Assembly: GCA_937976315.1 (NCBI GenBank)
Contig: CALJRR010000078.1
Location: forward strand, 1 to 15,297
Length of the DNA: 15,297 nucleotides
Direction: 5' to 3'
From: an uncultured Candidatus Saccharibacteria bacterium
Lineage (GTDB): Bacteria; Patescibacteriota; Saccharimonadia; Saccharimonadales; Saccharimonadaceae
Of this stretch, positions 8,005-14,372 are shown piece by piece. The first letter of the stretch is position 1. Every line of letters starts with the position of its first letter. The notes under the pieces are model-generated. The model was not told where the DNA came from. It saw only the letters and a program-made list of their open reading frames with translations, and did no database searches. The position numbers and the translations under genes were made by a program.

Positions 8005-8013
8005 TGCTATAAT
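8005..8013 (+). promoter_or_regulatory. Extended -10 promoter of the minor-pilin operon
   Basis: TGCTATAAT (8005-8013) is a perfect extended -10 element. A TTGTCT at 7983-7988 could be a -35, but its spacing of 19 is long. RNA would start near 8020, only 2-3 bases before the ATG at 8023, so the transcript would be almost leaderless. The GGAGAAG at 8014-8020 would then be mostly or wholly outside the RNA and would serve only readthrough transcripts from pilD. Confidence 0.7.
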
Positions 8014-8022
8014 GGAGAAGTG

Positions 8023-8763
8023 ATGGGCAATAAACAAAAAGGTTTTACTATAATTGAAGTGATTTTGTTTGTGGCTATTTCTGGTTTGCTGACCTCTATG
8101 CTGATGGTTGGCGTAAGTATGTCAATTAATCGCCAGCAATATCGCGATTCGGTGCAGTCTTATGCTGGTTTTTTGCGAAACGAATATTCGAAGGTAGTCA
8201 ATGTTGAGAATGAGCGATCTAAGGGCACTTGTCCAATTGAAGGCTCTGATGGTCGAGCTGAAACTCTACGTGGCCAATCTGATTGCGTGATTGTCGGTCG
8301 CTATATTACCACTGAAGGTTCTCTGGGCTCAACGGACGGTAATCTGTACAAAACTTATCCAGTTTATGCCTATAGATCAGATAAGGGTAGCGCGTGGATT
8401 TATAAACGTGGCGCTGAATCTGATAAGTATATCGTTAATTGGCAAGCAAAAACTAGGTTTTCTAACCAAGCCAAGGATAGTGCGTATATTTCTATTTTGA
8501 TGTACCGCCACCCAGAGACGGGGCAATTGGACATTAGAACCGACACGAGTCGATTCGGTGACAATTTAACTGATTTCGTCAATAATAAAAATAGTGCTGG
8601 AGTTGTGCAATCTGCTGGTGAGCAGCGTCAACAGAGGGAAATTTGTGTTTATGATGACGGCTGGATGCCGGGAGAGAGATTGTCTATTTTTCTACGATCA
8701 CATGCAGGTTCTGCCGATGCTGTAGTTGTGGGCAACGCCACAGGAGGTTGTGCTGATGCGTAA
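8023..8763 (+). CDS. Minor prepilin, GspH/FimU-like, first of four
   Basis: Prepilin-like protein of 246 residues. Start ATG 8023 is chosen since it gives a short basic leader (MGNKQKG) and the cleavage site G7^FTIIEV with Glu12 at +5; the longer frame upstream would read back into pilD. The helix runs to about residue 30. The rest is a large soluble domain with four Cys (Cys70, Cys88 and two near the C terminus), ending in a segment around ICVYDDG and RLSIFLRSHAG that recalls the end of GspH/FimT/FimU proteins. Being first in an overlapping set of four suggests a minor pilin of the tip complex. It overlaps the next gene by 8 bases. The assignment to the H/FimU class is inference. Confidence 0.8.
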   Translation: MGNKQKGFTIIEVILFVAISGLLTSMLMVGVSMSINRQQYRDSVQSYAGFLRNEYSKVVNVENERSKGTCPIEGSDGRAETLRGQSDCVIVGRYITTEGSLGSTDGNLYKTYPVYAYRSDKGSAWIYKRGAESDKYIVNWQAKTRFSNQAKDSAYISILMYRHPETGQLDIRTDTSRFGDNLTDFVNNKNSAGVVQSAGEQRQQREICVYDDGWMPGERLSIFLRSHAGSADAVVVGNATGGCADA

Positions 8764-9337
8764 GCTTAACAGAGGAGATACGCTCGTTGAAGTGCTTCTT
8801 GGTGTGACTATTTTTAGCCTAGTCGCCGTTGTTGCATTAGAAACCATGAACCGCGGGATGGCTATCGCTCAGTATTCTTTAGAGACGACGTTGGTTCGTC
8901 AACAGGTTGACGCTCAGGCTGAAATGATAAGATATGCGCATGATATGAAAAATGATACTTGGAAGAAATTGGTAGACAATAATTCGGTGAGCGTTTCTGC
9001 TGTGAATGGCAATGAAGGAAACTTGGGTGTTGAAAAATGTCCTGATGATTTTTCTACGAAAGAGTTTGCTTTGGCTGCGACGCCTTCGCTTGCTTCGAAG
9101 ATTAGTATATTGAACAATCCTGGAGATTATAAAGCGGCAGAAACATACGCGAGAGTTGATAGCGATACTAAAAAAACGTATGGAATATCTGTTAGATTAG
9201 TTAAACCAAGTACTACCACTGGAAGCAGGGATAGTAACAAATATGATGCGTACATAAAAGCGTGCTGGATGCCAGTTGGCAGTAAAATGCCGGCGACTAT
9301 TGGTACGATTGTGAGGTTGTATGATTCGGGGCTATAA
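8756..9337 (+). CDS. Minor prepilin, GspI/PilV-like
   Basis: Prepilin of 193 residues. The ATG at 8756 is clear: AGGAGGT (8742-8748) lies 7 bases before it, and it gives leader MRKLNRG. Predicted cleavage is RG^DTLVEVLL, with Asp8 at +1 in place of the usual Phe or Met, and Glu12 at +5. The hydrophobic helix (about 9-33) is followed by a soluble domain with two Cys (in EKCPDD and ACWMPVG). This GDT(L/I)VEVL start recurs, to my knowledge, in Saccharibacteria and Gram-positive pilin sets. The second place in the set and the modest size fit GspI/PilV. It overlaps the gene before by 8 bases and the one after by 17. Confidence 0.8.
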   Translation: MRKLNRGDTLVEVLLGVTIFSLVAVVALETMNRGMAIAQYSLETTLVRQQVDAQAEMIRYAHDMKNDTWKKLVDNNSVSVSAVNGNEGNLGVEKCPDDFSTKEFALAATPSLASKISILNNPGDYKAAETYARVDSDTKKTYGISVRLVKPSTTTGSRDSNKYDAYIKACWMPVGSKMPATIGTIVRLYDSGL

Positions 9338-10019
9338 AAAAGGATTTACACTTATCGAATTGATGCTCGCCATGAGTTTCATCTCTGTCCTTTTATTGTC
9401 GATTGCAATGGTAGGCATCCAGGCGGGAAAAATGTATAGCAGAGGAATTGTGCTTCGTGATGTTAATCAAGCGGGGCGAGATATTTCGGACACTATTCGA
9501 CGTGATTTTCTTCAGGCAAATGCCGAAAAGATTGACGGTACGGGATTGAGAGTGCCGAATAATAGCAATTGGTCAACTGGTCGACTTTGCCTTGGCTCTC
9601 ATTCTTATGTGTGGAATAATCCAAAGTATTTGGACGATCCTAGCCTGTTGGGCGGAAATAGCCTGTTTAAGGTCAATGGTAATCCAGTGAATTTGGTGCG
9701 TGTAGTTGATGCGGATAGCGGATTATGTAAAAAAGATGCTTCTGGCAAATATCCAGAAACCGTCGATCTTGCGAAATCGTCCAATTTGCTCAGGTCTATT
9801 AATAGCGGCGATGGCTCAATTGGTGTACACGAAGTTACGTTAGAAAAGATTACCTCAGATAATTCAAGAGAGGCGCTGTATAAATTGACCTTTACGCTGG
9901 GGACGAGCAAGATGAGTGAAATAAGGAATTCTTCCTGTAAAGCTCCGACTGAAGATGATAGTAATTTTGAGTTCTGTGCTATAAATAAATTTGAGATGAT
10001 TGTGAGGACAAATGGGTAA
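9321..10019 (+). CDS. Minor prepilin, GspJ/PilW-like
   Basis: Prepilin of 232 residues with leader MIRGYKKG, cleavage G8^FTLIELML, Glu13 at +5 and a helix to about residue 32. The following segment, with a run of Arg/Asp-rich helix (VLRDVNQAGRDISDTIRRDF), is the conserved second part of the N-terminal helix in PilW/GspJ proteins. Four Cys lie in the soluble domain. GAGGT (9313-9317) before the ATG is a moderate ribosome site inside the gene before. Third position in the H-I-J-K-like order supports the J/PilW role. It shares 8 bases with the next gene. Confidence 0.8.
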   Translation: MIRGYKKGFTLIELMLAMSFISVLLLSIAMVGIQAGKMYSRGIVLRDVNQAGRDISDTIRRDFLQANAEKIDGTGLRVPNNSNWSTGRLCLGSHSYVWNNPKYLDDPSLLGGNSLFKVNGNPVNLVRVVDADSGLCKKDASGKYPETVDLAKSSNLLRSINSGDGSIGVHEVTLEKITSDNSREALYKLTFTLGTSKMSEIRNSSCKAPTEDDSNFEFCAINKFEMIVRTNG

Positions 10020-11154
10020 AAATGCGCGACAATCAGGTGCTGTATCTCTTTTTGCGGTCATATTTGGCGCGATGTTGCTGACTATTGTTACTATTGGGTT
10101 TATCAAGTTGATGATTATGGATCAGCGACAATCCTCGAATAATGATCTGTCGCAGAGTGCTTATGACGCGGCTTTGGCTGGGGTTGAGGATGCTAAGCGT
10201 GTGGTTCGTGCCGCCCAGACGGGCAATATTCAAGCAGCGGGAGTGCTGAATGGCCCAATTAATTGTAATATGGTCGCGGCATCTGGTGTTGTTGGGGGTA
10301 GCTCTTCTGGTGAAACTATTATCAAAACTGGTACAGATGCGGGTAAAAAATTTGATCAAGCGTATACTTGTGTAAAAATCACTATGAAATCTCAAGATTT
10401 TATATATAAGTCTATTGAGGAAAAATCTCAAATTGTGCCACTACGTGCAACTGGTTCATTCAACAAGATATCTATCGAATGGTATAGGCGCGATGATGAG
10501 AGCAATTTGAATGGCGCCAACGCCGCTAACACTGAAATATCCACTTCTGGGGATTTGCCGACGAAAAACAACTGGAATGCTAATTCGCCGCAATTGATGC
10601 GTGTGCAACTTATTAACCCAGGCGCCACCTTTAATTTAGCGGCGTTAGATTCAACTGGCGTCACTTCTTTCTTACGACCGAATGTTTTAAGGTCAGACGT
10701 GGTAGGTCAGAATGGTACTGCTGTTTCTGGTAAGATTTCTGATCATCCACGCGCAACTGACGGGAATGAACATAATAATGGAACAAGTGTGGTTTCTTGC
10801 AGTAAGACATTCAAGTTTTCTGGCGAATATTCGTGTAAAGCGGTGATTGATGTTGATGAGATTCCAGCTGGTAGCGAAACAGCATTCTTAAGGTTATTGC
10901 CTATATATAAAGGCGGTAGTGTGAAGATTTCTCTCCAGAAAACCGACGGAACGATTGTCAATTTTGATGGAGTTCAGCCAATTGTCGATTCCACGGGGCG
11001 GGCAAGTGATTTGTTTAGAAGAGTTGAAGCTCGATTGCAAATAGGAGATGATTTCGCATATCCTAACAATGCGGTTGAATTGAAGAATAGCCTGTGCAAA
11101 GACTTCTCTGTATCTGGTGGCGGATCTGCTACCGTAGGTCAATGTAAGCCATAG
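10012..11154 (+). CDS. GspK/PilX-like minor pilin without Glu at +5
   Basis: Protein of 380 residues, the largest of the set. It starts MGKNARQSG and, if cut after Gly9, has Ala at +1 and Phe at +5 (AVSLF) where other pilins have Glu. The first helix runs to about residue 33, followed by DQRQSSNNDLSQSAYDAALAG, the helix continuation typical of PilX/GspK N-terminal domains. GspK lacks Glu5 and caps the pseudopilus tip, so this may be the tip subunit here. The rest is a beta-rich domain I do not recognise, with several Cys. GAGGA about 10001-10005 is the ribosome site. It ends one base before the stop of the minus-strand recombinase. Confidence 0.75.
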   Translation: MGKNARQSGAVSLFAVIFGAMLLTIVTIGFIKLMIMDQRQSSNNDLSQSAYDAALAGVEDAKRVVRAAQTGNIQAAGVLNGPINCNMVAASGVVGGSSSGETIIKTGTDAGKKFDQAYTCVKITMKSQDFIYKSIEEKSQIVPLRATGSFNKISIEWYRRDDESNLNGANAANTEISTSGDLPTKNNWNANSPQLMRVQLINPGATFNLAALDSTGVTSFLRPNVLRSDVVGQNGTAVSGKISDHPRATDGNEHNNGTSVVSCSKTFKFSGEYSCKAVIDVDEIPAGSETAFLRLLPIYKGGSVKISLQKTDGTIVNFDGVQPIVDSTGRASDLFRRVEARLQIGDDFAYPNNAVELKNSLCKDFSVSGGGSATVGQCKP

Positions 11155-11155
11155 G

Positions 11156-12079
11156 TTAAGATTCTGTGTCACTATGAAATCGGTCGTGGATATCTTTCAG
11201 ATGTTGATCGGTAACGTGTGTATATACCTGTGTTGTTGATATATTGCTATGTCCCAGCATCGATTGGACTGAGCGCAAGTCCGCACCGTTCATAAGTAGG
11301 TCAGTAGCAAAACTGTGACGCATAGTATGTGGGCTTACATGTTTTGTGATACCGGCCAATCTAGCATATTGACCAACCATTCTCTGAATACTACGCGCGC
11401 TTAACCTGCGGTAATCTCCGGAAGTGTTGGGAGCTGCGTGGCGTTTACTATAGCTTAAAAATAGAGCTGGTAAATTATCTGTTCTGGCTTCCAGGTATGT
11501 CGATATGTGCTCGGCAGCACTTTTTGAGATAAAAACAGGGCGATCCTTTTGTCCTTTTCCTCGCACCATAAATTCGCGCCTTGTTAAGTTTATGTGATCG
11601 CGATTTAAATTGACCAATTCTGAAACACGCAGCCCGCTGGAAAATAGCAGCTCAACAATTGCTCGATCTCTCAGTCCAGATTCTGTATCGGTTGGTATTT
11701 GATCGATCATACGTAAAATCTCGTCATATTGTAAAAAAGTCACTTGTTTACGGACTACTTTGGGTAATATAATTCTGTCGGCCGCTAGACTTTTGATATT
11801 ACGACGAGAAAGGTAGGTTAGGAGACCTCGCAGTGCAATAAGATGATAACTTTGGGTAATTAAAGACAGCTCTTCGCCGGTGTTGTCGTTTTTATAACGG
11901 TTTAGCCAGAGGCGATACTGGCGTATTAGTTCTGATGTAATTTTCTCAACATTTATATCGCCGGCAAAATCGATAAATCTCTCTAGATATAGTTGATAAT
12001 TTATGATGGTTTTTTGACTACGCCCACCTTCAACCTCTAGGTGCTCTAAGAAATCAGTTAAAGCTTCTGACATAAACAT
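11156..12079 (-). CDS. XerC/XerD-type tyrosine recombinase
   Basis: Site-specific recombinase of 307 residues, the usual size of Xer proteins, which resolve chromosome dimers at dif. The N-terminal SAM-like core-binding domain spans about 3-95; the catalytic domain has Arg151 (SGLRVSEL), Lys175 (VRGKGQK), His251 and Arg254 (HTMRHSFA), His277 (MLGHSNI) and nucleophile Tyr286 (TQVYTH), so all catalytic residues are present. I chose ATG 12079 because a promoter would start RNA there; ATG 12073 is also possible, and the more upstream TTG at 12115 lies in the -35 box. No second Xer gene or dif-like site is visible. A single-Xer system or an integrase role cannot be excluded. Confidence 0.9.
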   Translation of the reverse strand: MFMSEALTDFLEHLEVEGGRSQKTIINYQLYLERFIDFAGDINVEKITSELIRQYRLWLNRYKNDNTGEELSLITQSYHLIALRGLLTYLSRRNIKSLAADRIILPKVVRKQVTFLQYDEILRMIDQIPTDTESGLRDRAIVELLFSSGLRVSELVNLNRDHINLTRREFMVRGKGQKDRPVFISKSAAEHISTYLEARTDNLPALFLSYSKRHAAPNTSGDYRRLSARSIQRMVGQYARLAGITKHVSPHTMRHSFATDLLMNGADLRSVQSMLGHSNISTTQVYTHVTDQHLKDIHDRFHSDTES

Positions 12080-12112
12080 AATATTTATTCTATCGCTAAT
12101 GAATATGTTTAT
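12072..12112. repeat. 9-bp inverted repeat over the recombinase promoter
   Basis: ATAAACATA (12072-12080) and TATGTTTAT (12104-12112) are perfect inverted arms with 23 bases between. One arm overlaps the recombinase -35 box, the other its start codons. Arm centres are 32 bases apart, about three helical turns, which would suit a dimeric DNA-binding protein on one face. The adjacent ndk promoter also lies close. A/T-rich sequence raises the odds of chance. Confidence 0.35.
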
Positions 12113-12115
12113 CAA
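12087..12115 (-). promoter_or_regulatory. Promoter of the tyrosine recombinase, predicts leaderless RNA
   Basis: On the minus strand, TTGATA (12115 to 12110, 5 of 6), a 17-base spacer and TAGAAT (12092 to 12087, 5 of 6) form a near-consensus promoter. Seven bases after the -10 comes ATG at 12079, so RNA would start at or within a base of the start codon. No Shine-Dalgarno is present, which agrees with leaderless translation. Confidence 0.65.
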
Positions 12116-12127
12116 ATTATTTATTTC

Positions 12128-12139
12128 TGCTACTATATT
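12128..12139 (+). promoter_or_regulatory. Candidate ndk promoter
   Basis: An extended -10-like TGCTACTAT (12128-12136) overlaps a TATATT (12134-12139). The -35 area near 12108-12116 is poor and coincides with the -35 of the divergent recombinase gene. RNA would begin near 12143-12146, leaving about 20 nt with the ribosome site AGAGGAG (12154-12160). Confidence 0.45.
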
Positions 12140-12165
12140 AGAAAATAATAAGCAGAGGAGTATCT

Positions 12166-12690
12166 ATGACAGAAAGCGAAAAAAACTACTGTGGCGTTGA
12201 GAGGACGTTGATCGTCTTTAAGCCTGACGCAGTTCAACGAGGTATCGTTGGGGAAATTTTACAACGTTTTGAGCGAGTTGGTCTAAAAATAGTTGGTGTA
12301 AAAATGACATCACCGTCCAGAGACCATTACTATGCTCATTACGAGGATATCGGTAAATTGGCTACTCGTCGAGGCGAGGATACTTTGAATATAACACTAG
12401 ATATGATGATGGATGGTCCAGTTATAGCAATGGTATTAGAGGGCGTTGAAGCTGTTGCTGTTGTTAGGAAGATTGTTGGTCCAACAGAGCCTAAGTCAGC
12501 TGACATGGGAACAATTCGCGGTGATTACTCACATATTAGTTTTGGCTATGCAGATGAGTGTCAAAAGGGAGTCCCAAATTTGATTCACGCATCCGGCGAT
12601 TCAGATGAGGCTGTTCGTGAGATTGAACACTGGTTCAAGCCGGAAGAATTGGTAAATTATCACACACTAAGTGAAAAGTTTACTCGCTAA
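12166..12690 (+). CDS. ndk: Nucleoside diphosphate kinase, long form
   Basis: Cytosolic enzyme that moves the gamma phosphate of ATP to other NDPs through a phosphohistidine. Visible marks are ERTLIVFKPDAVQRG (12-26, Lys19 contacts phosphate), GPVIAMVLEG (84-93), the GPTEPKSADMGTIRGDY nucleotide site (105-121) and the catalytic NLIHAS with His141. The usual length is about 140-155 residues and the usual His is near 117. This protein has 174 residues, with an N-terminal extension of about 10, an insert near 62-78 and an insert between RGDY and the catalytic His (about 122-136). AGAGGAG at 12154-12160 sets the start. It is divergent from the recombinase and precedes tRNA-Arg. For a small parasite-like genome the enzyme balances nucleotide pools taken from a host (inference). 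Confidence 0.95.
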   Translation: MTESEKNYCGVERTLIVFKPDAVQRGIVGEILQRFERVGLKIVGVKMTSPSRDHYYAHYEDIGKLATRRGEDTLNITLDMMMDGPVIAMVLEGVEAVAVVRKIVGPTEPKSADMGTIRGDYSHISFGYADECQKGVPNLIHASGDSDEAVREIEHWFKPEELVNYHTLSEKFTR

Positions 12691-12714
12691 GCTAGTCTTT
12701 CCTGAGAGTTACCG

Positions 12715-12723
12715 TGGTATAAT
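12715..12723 (+). promoter_or_regulatory. Extended -10 promoter of tRNA-Arg
   Basis: TGGTATAAT (12715-12723) is a consensus extended -10 with no good -35. RNA would start near 12730, only about 2 nt before the mature tRNA 5' end at 12732, so the RNase P leader is very short. The same RNA should continue into the PH-domain gene. Confidence 0.7.
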
Positions 12724-12731
12724 GGTTGTAT

Positions 12732-12808
12732 GCCTCGGTAGCTCAACTGGATAGAGCAGATCCGTCCTAAGGATAAGGTTGTAGGTTCGACTCCTGCCCG
12801 GGGTACCA
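12732..12808 (+). tRNA. tRNA-Arg(CCT)
   Basis: A 77-nt cloverleaf. Acceptor GCCTCGG pairs with CCGGGGT (1:72 is G-U), D arm GCTC/GAGC, anticodon arm GATCC/GGATA (outermost pair mismatched) with loop GTCCTAA giving anticodon CCT for AGG codons, variable AGGTT, T arm GTAGG/CCTGC with TTCGACT, discriminator A and an encoded CCA. It starts about 2 nt after the likely transcription start. The next start codon is 5 nt after CCA. Confidence 0.95.
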
Positions 12809-12813
12809 AATAT

Positions 12814-13344
12814 ATGACAGAGCAAATTAAAGATAAACAATTTGATGGGCAGCGTGACGGAGAGCAACTGTTGTTTGTGTTTCGTCGTCACATAATTGCT
12901 ATGAGAAAAGGATTCTATCTGCTCCTAGGATCAATGACGCTTGGTTCATTGCCTTTTTTAATTTGGCAAGATAATTTGAATCTTTTATGGGTGTTTGTTG
13001 GTGGATTTATTTTTGGCCTAATGCTCTTTTTCTATCATTTTCTGATGTGGTTTTATACTTACTATATTGTTACCGATCAGAGGATTCGTCAGATTACTCA
13101 GCATGGATTTTTTGGTAAAGATGTCATTGAGCTGAAATTGTCAAAAATCCAGAATATTAGTTATAGTATCCCGGGGTTTAGCGGAGAAATGTTTAAATTT
13201 GGTACAATAGTTATTCAAACTTTTGTTGGAGATCTTGTTATAAAAAACGTAGAACATCCAGATAAGATCTATAATAAACTACAAGACGCAGTGGAAATTT
13301 CGACAAAGAAGGAGGATATCAATGAAGAATCTATTGAACCGTAA
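12814..13344 (+). CDS. PH-domain (bPH2-like) membrane protein
   Basis: Protein of 176 residues with two membrane helices (about 34-52 and 56-79) and a C-terminal bacterial PH-like domain (about 85-160). The YIVTDQRIRQITQHGFFGKDVIELKLSKIQNI stretch (given in part: VTDQRIRQ, LKLSKIQNI) is the hallmark of YdbS/YdbT-type bPH2 proteins, followed by FGTIVIQT. The role of this family is unclear; it may act in membrane stress or scaffolding. The ATG lies 5 nt after the tRNA-Arg CCA and has no normal Shine-Dalgarno; the only G-rich run (GGGG 12800-12803) is in the tRNA acceptor strand. It overlaps the next gene by 23 bases. Confidence 0.8.
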   Translation: MTEQIKDKQFDGQRDGEQLLFVFRRHIIAMRKGFYLLLGSMTLGSLPFLIWQDNLNLLWVFVGGFIFGLMLFFYHFLMWFYTYYIVTDQRIRQITQHGFFGKDVIELKLSKIQNISYSIPGFSGEMFKFGTIVIQTFVGDLVIKNVEHPDKIYNKLQDAVEISTKKEDINEESIEP

Positions 13345-14320
13345 AGATAAAAAACAGCCAAAGGAGCTACCTAAGAGGATTACAAACGATACAGTAGCTC
13401 AGCACCGCGAGAAAGTCTTGGCAGCTGGTCGTAAGCATAAATATCCCATCCAATACACCAAACGTCGATTGGTATGGATAACGATGCTCGTTAGTGTTGT
13501 TATCCTGATTGTCTTTGTTATTCTTGGCTGGGCTCAGTTATATGTCTGGAAAGATACAAGTGATATCGCATATAGGATAACTAAGATTTTACCTCTTCCA
13601 GTGGCTAATATTGATGGAGAAAATGCTGAGTATAGTGATTATCTTCTGTATCATCGTAGCTCATTGGCGGTATTGCAATCTCAAGGACAGGCAGACCAAA
13701 AGGACAAAGTTAAGTTCTATCAAAACCAGTCCATAGACAAGGCATTAGAGGTGGCATATGCCAAAAAACTTGCGAGAGAAAATAATATTACTGTTGATGA
13801 TAAAAAGGTACAAGATCTTATCAAAAAACAGCAGGAATCTAGCAAGCTATCACAGTCCGCTTATGAATCTGTAGTGAAAGACAATCTTCACTGGTCAATG
13901 GATGAGCTAAAAACTGCCATGAAATATACTTTGTTAAAACAGGAAGTGTCTTTTAAGATTGATAAAACAGCTAACAACCTAGTGTCTGACATTAAGAAGA
14001 GGTTGCAAGAGGGTAAGTCATTAAAGGATATTGCTACGGAAATGGGCGACAAGGTGCAATCGGTATTTGATTTATCCGTCTCTACGGATAATTCTGACGG
14101 AGGTCTAACGAAAGCGGCTATGTCATTAACAAAGGGTAAAATCTCAGGTCCTATAAAGACTCTTTCGGGTGACGGATATTATTTTGTGACACTTAATAAT
14201 ATTGAAGGCAACACCGTAAATTACTCTTATGTAAAAGTTCCGTTGACTGAGTTCAATAACCAGTTTAACTACTTAAAAAATAACAATAAAGTAAAATATT
14301 TCATTTCTATCGATAAATAG
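13322..14320 (+). CDS. Membrane-anchored SurA/PrsA-like folding factor
   Basis: Protein of 332 residues. The ATG at 13322 follows a strong AAGGAGGAT inside the PH-domain gene. A basic cytoplasmic segment of about 49 residues precedes one membrane helix (about 50-72); the rest should face outside. Residues about 90-212 form an all-helical SurA-N-like chaperone region (YSDYLLYHRSSLA, ALEVAYAKKLARENNITV). Residues about 215-300 resemble a parvulin domain: GKSLKDIATEMGD, DGGLTKAAMSL, then KGKISGPIKTLSGDGYYFVTL, close to the family KPGEISGPVKT..GYHII. The two His typical of the parvulin active site are not found (GYY for GYH), so it may be a chaperone without isomerase activity. It could help fold secreted proteins, pilins included (inference). 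Confidence 0.75.
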   Translation: MKNLLNRKDKKQPKELPKRITNDTVAQHREKVLAAGRKHKYPIQYTKRRLVWITMLVSVVILIVFVILGWAQLYVWKDTSDIAYRITKILPLPVANIDGENAEYSDYLLYHRSSLAVLQSQGQADQKDKVKFYQNQSIDKALEVAYAKKLARENNITVDDKKVQDLIKKQQESSKLSQSAYESVVKDNLHWSMDELKTAMKYTLLKQEVSFKIDKTANNLVSDIKKRLQEGKSLKDIATEMGDKVQSVFDLSVSTDNSDGGLTKAAMSLTKGKISGPIKTLSGDGYYFVTLNNIEGNTVNYSYVKVPLTEFNNQFNYLKNNNKVKYFISIDK

Positions 14321-14330
14321 TCGTTCTAGT

Positions 14331-14358
14331 TTGAAAAAACTCCTATTTTTGCTATAAT
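14331..14358 (+). promoter_or_regulatory. Strong promoter of tRNA-Thr
   Basis: TTGAAA (14331-14336), a 16-base gap and TATAAT (14353-14358) with TGC before it, so an extended -10 (TGCTATAAT from 14350), the same nine bases as the minor-pilin promoter. RNA should start near 14365, about 8 nt before the tRNA, and run on into the membrane-protein gene. Confidence 0.85.
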
Positions 14359-14372
14359 TTCCTAAGGAGTTT
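14337..14372. repeat. 8-bp inverted repeat around the tRNA-Thr -10 box
   Basis: AAACTCCT (14337-14344) and AGGAGTTT (14365-14372) are perfect inverted arms with 20 bases between them, which hold the -10 box. One arm begins right after the -35 box and the other covers the start site and ends at the base before the tRNA. It could be an operator, or a hairpin in readthrough RNA from the gene upstream. No T run follows, so it is not a normal terminator. Confidence 0.4.

Noticed and set aside
10033..10431. A 132-codon minus-strand open frame in the GspK-like gene
   Set aside because: It is antisense to a gene with a conserved prepilin-like start, and shows no recognisable domain or start signal.
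12080..12115. TTG at 12115 as the recombinase start
   Set aside because: It lies in a near-consensus -35 box and adds 12 residues before the family start.
12126..12156. Inverted repeat TCTGCT/AGCAGA before ndk
   Set aside because: The left arm overlaps the -10 area, so it would not be in the RNA, and 6 bp arms are easily due to chance.
12060..12165. A dif-like site beside the recombinase gene
   Set aside because: The A/T-rich inverted arms are spaced 23 bases apart, unlike the 6-8 base centre of dif, and no 28-base match to known dif patterns is seen.
11156..12810. Recombinase plus nearby tRNA-Arg as an integrated element with att sites
   Set aside because: No duplicated tRNA end is visible, the neighbours are housekeeping genes, and the protein has a Xer layout rather than that of a phage integrase.
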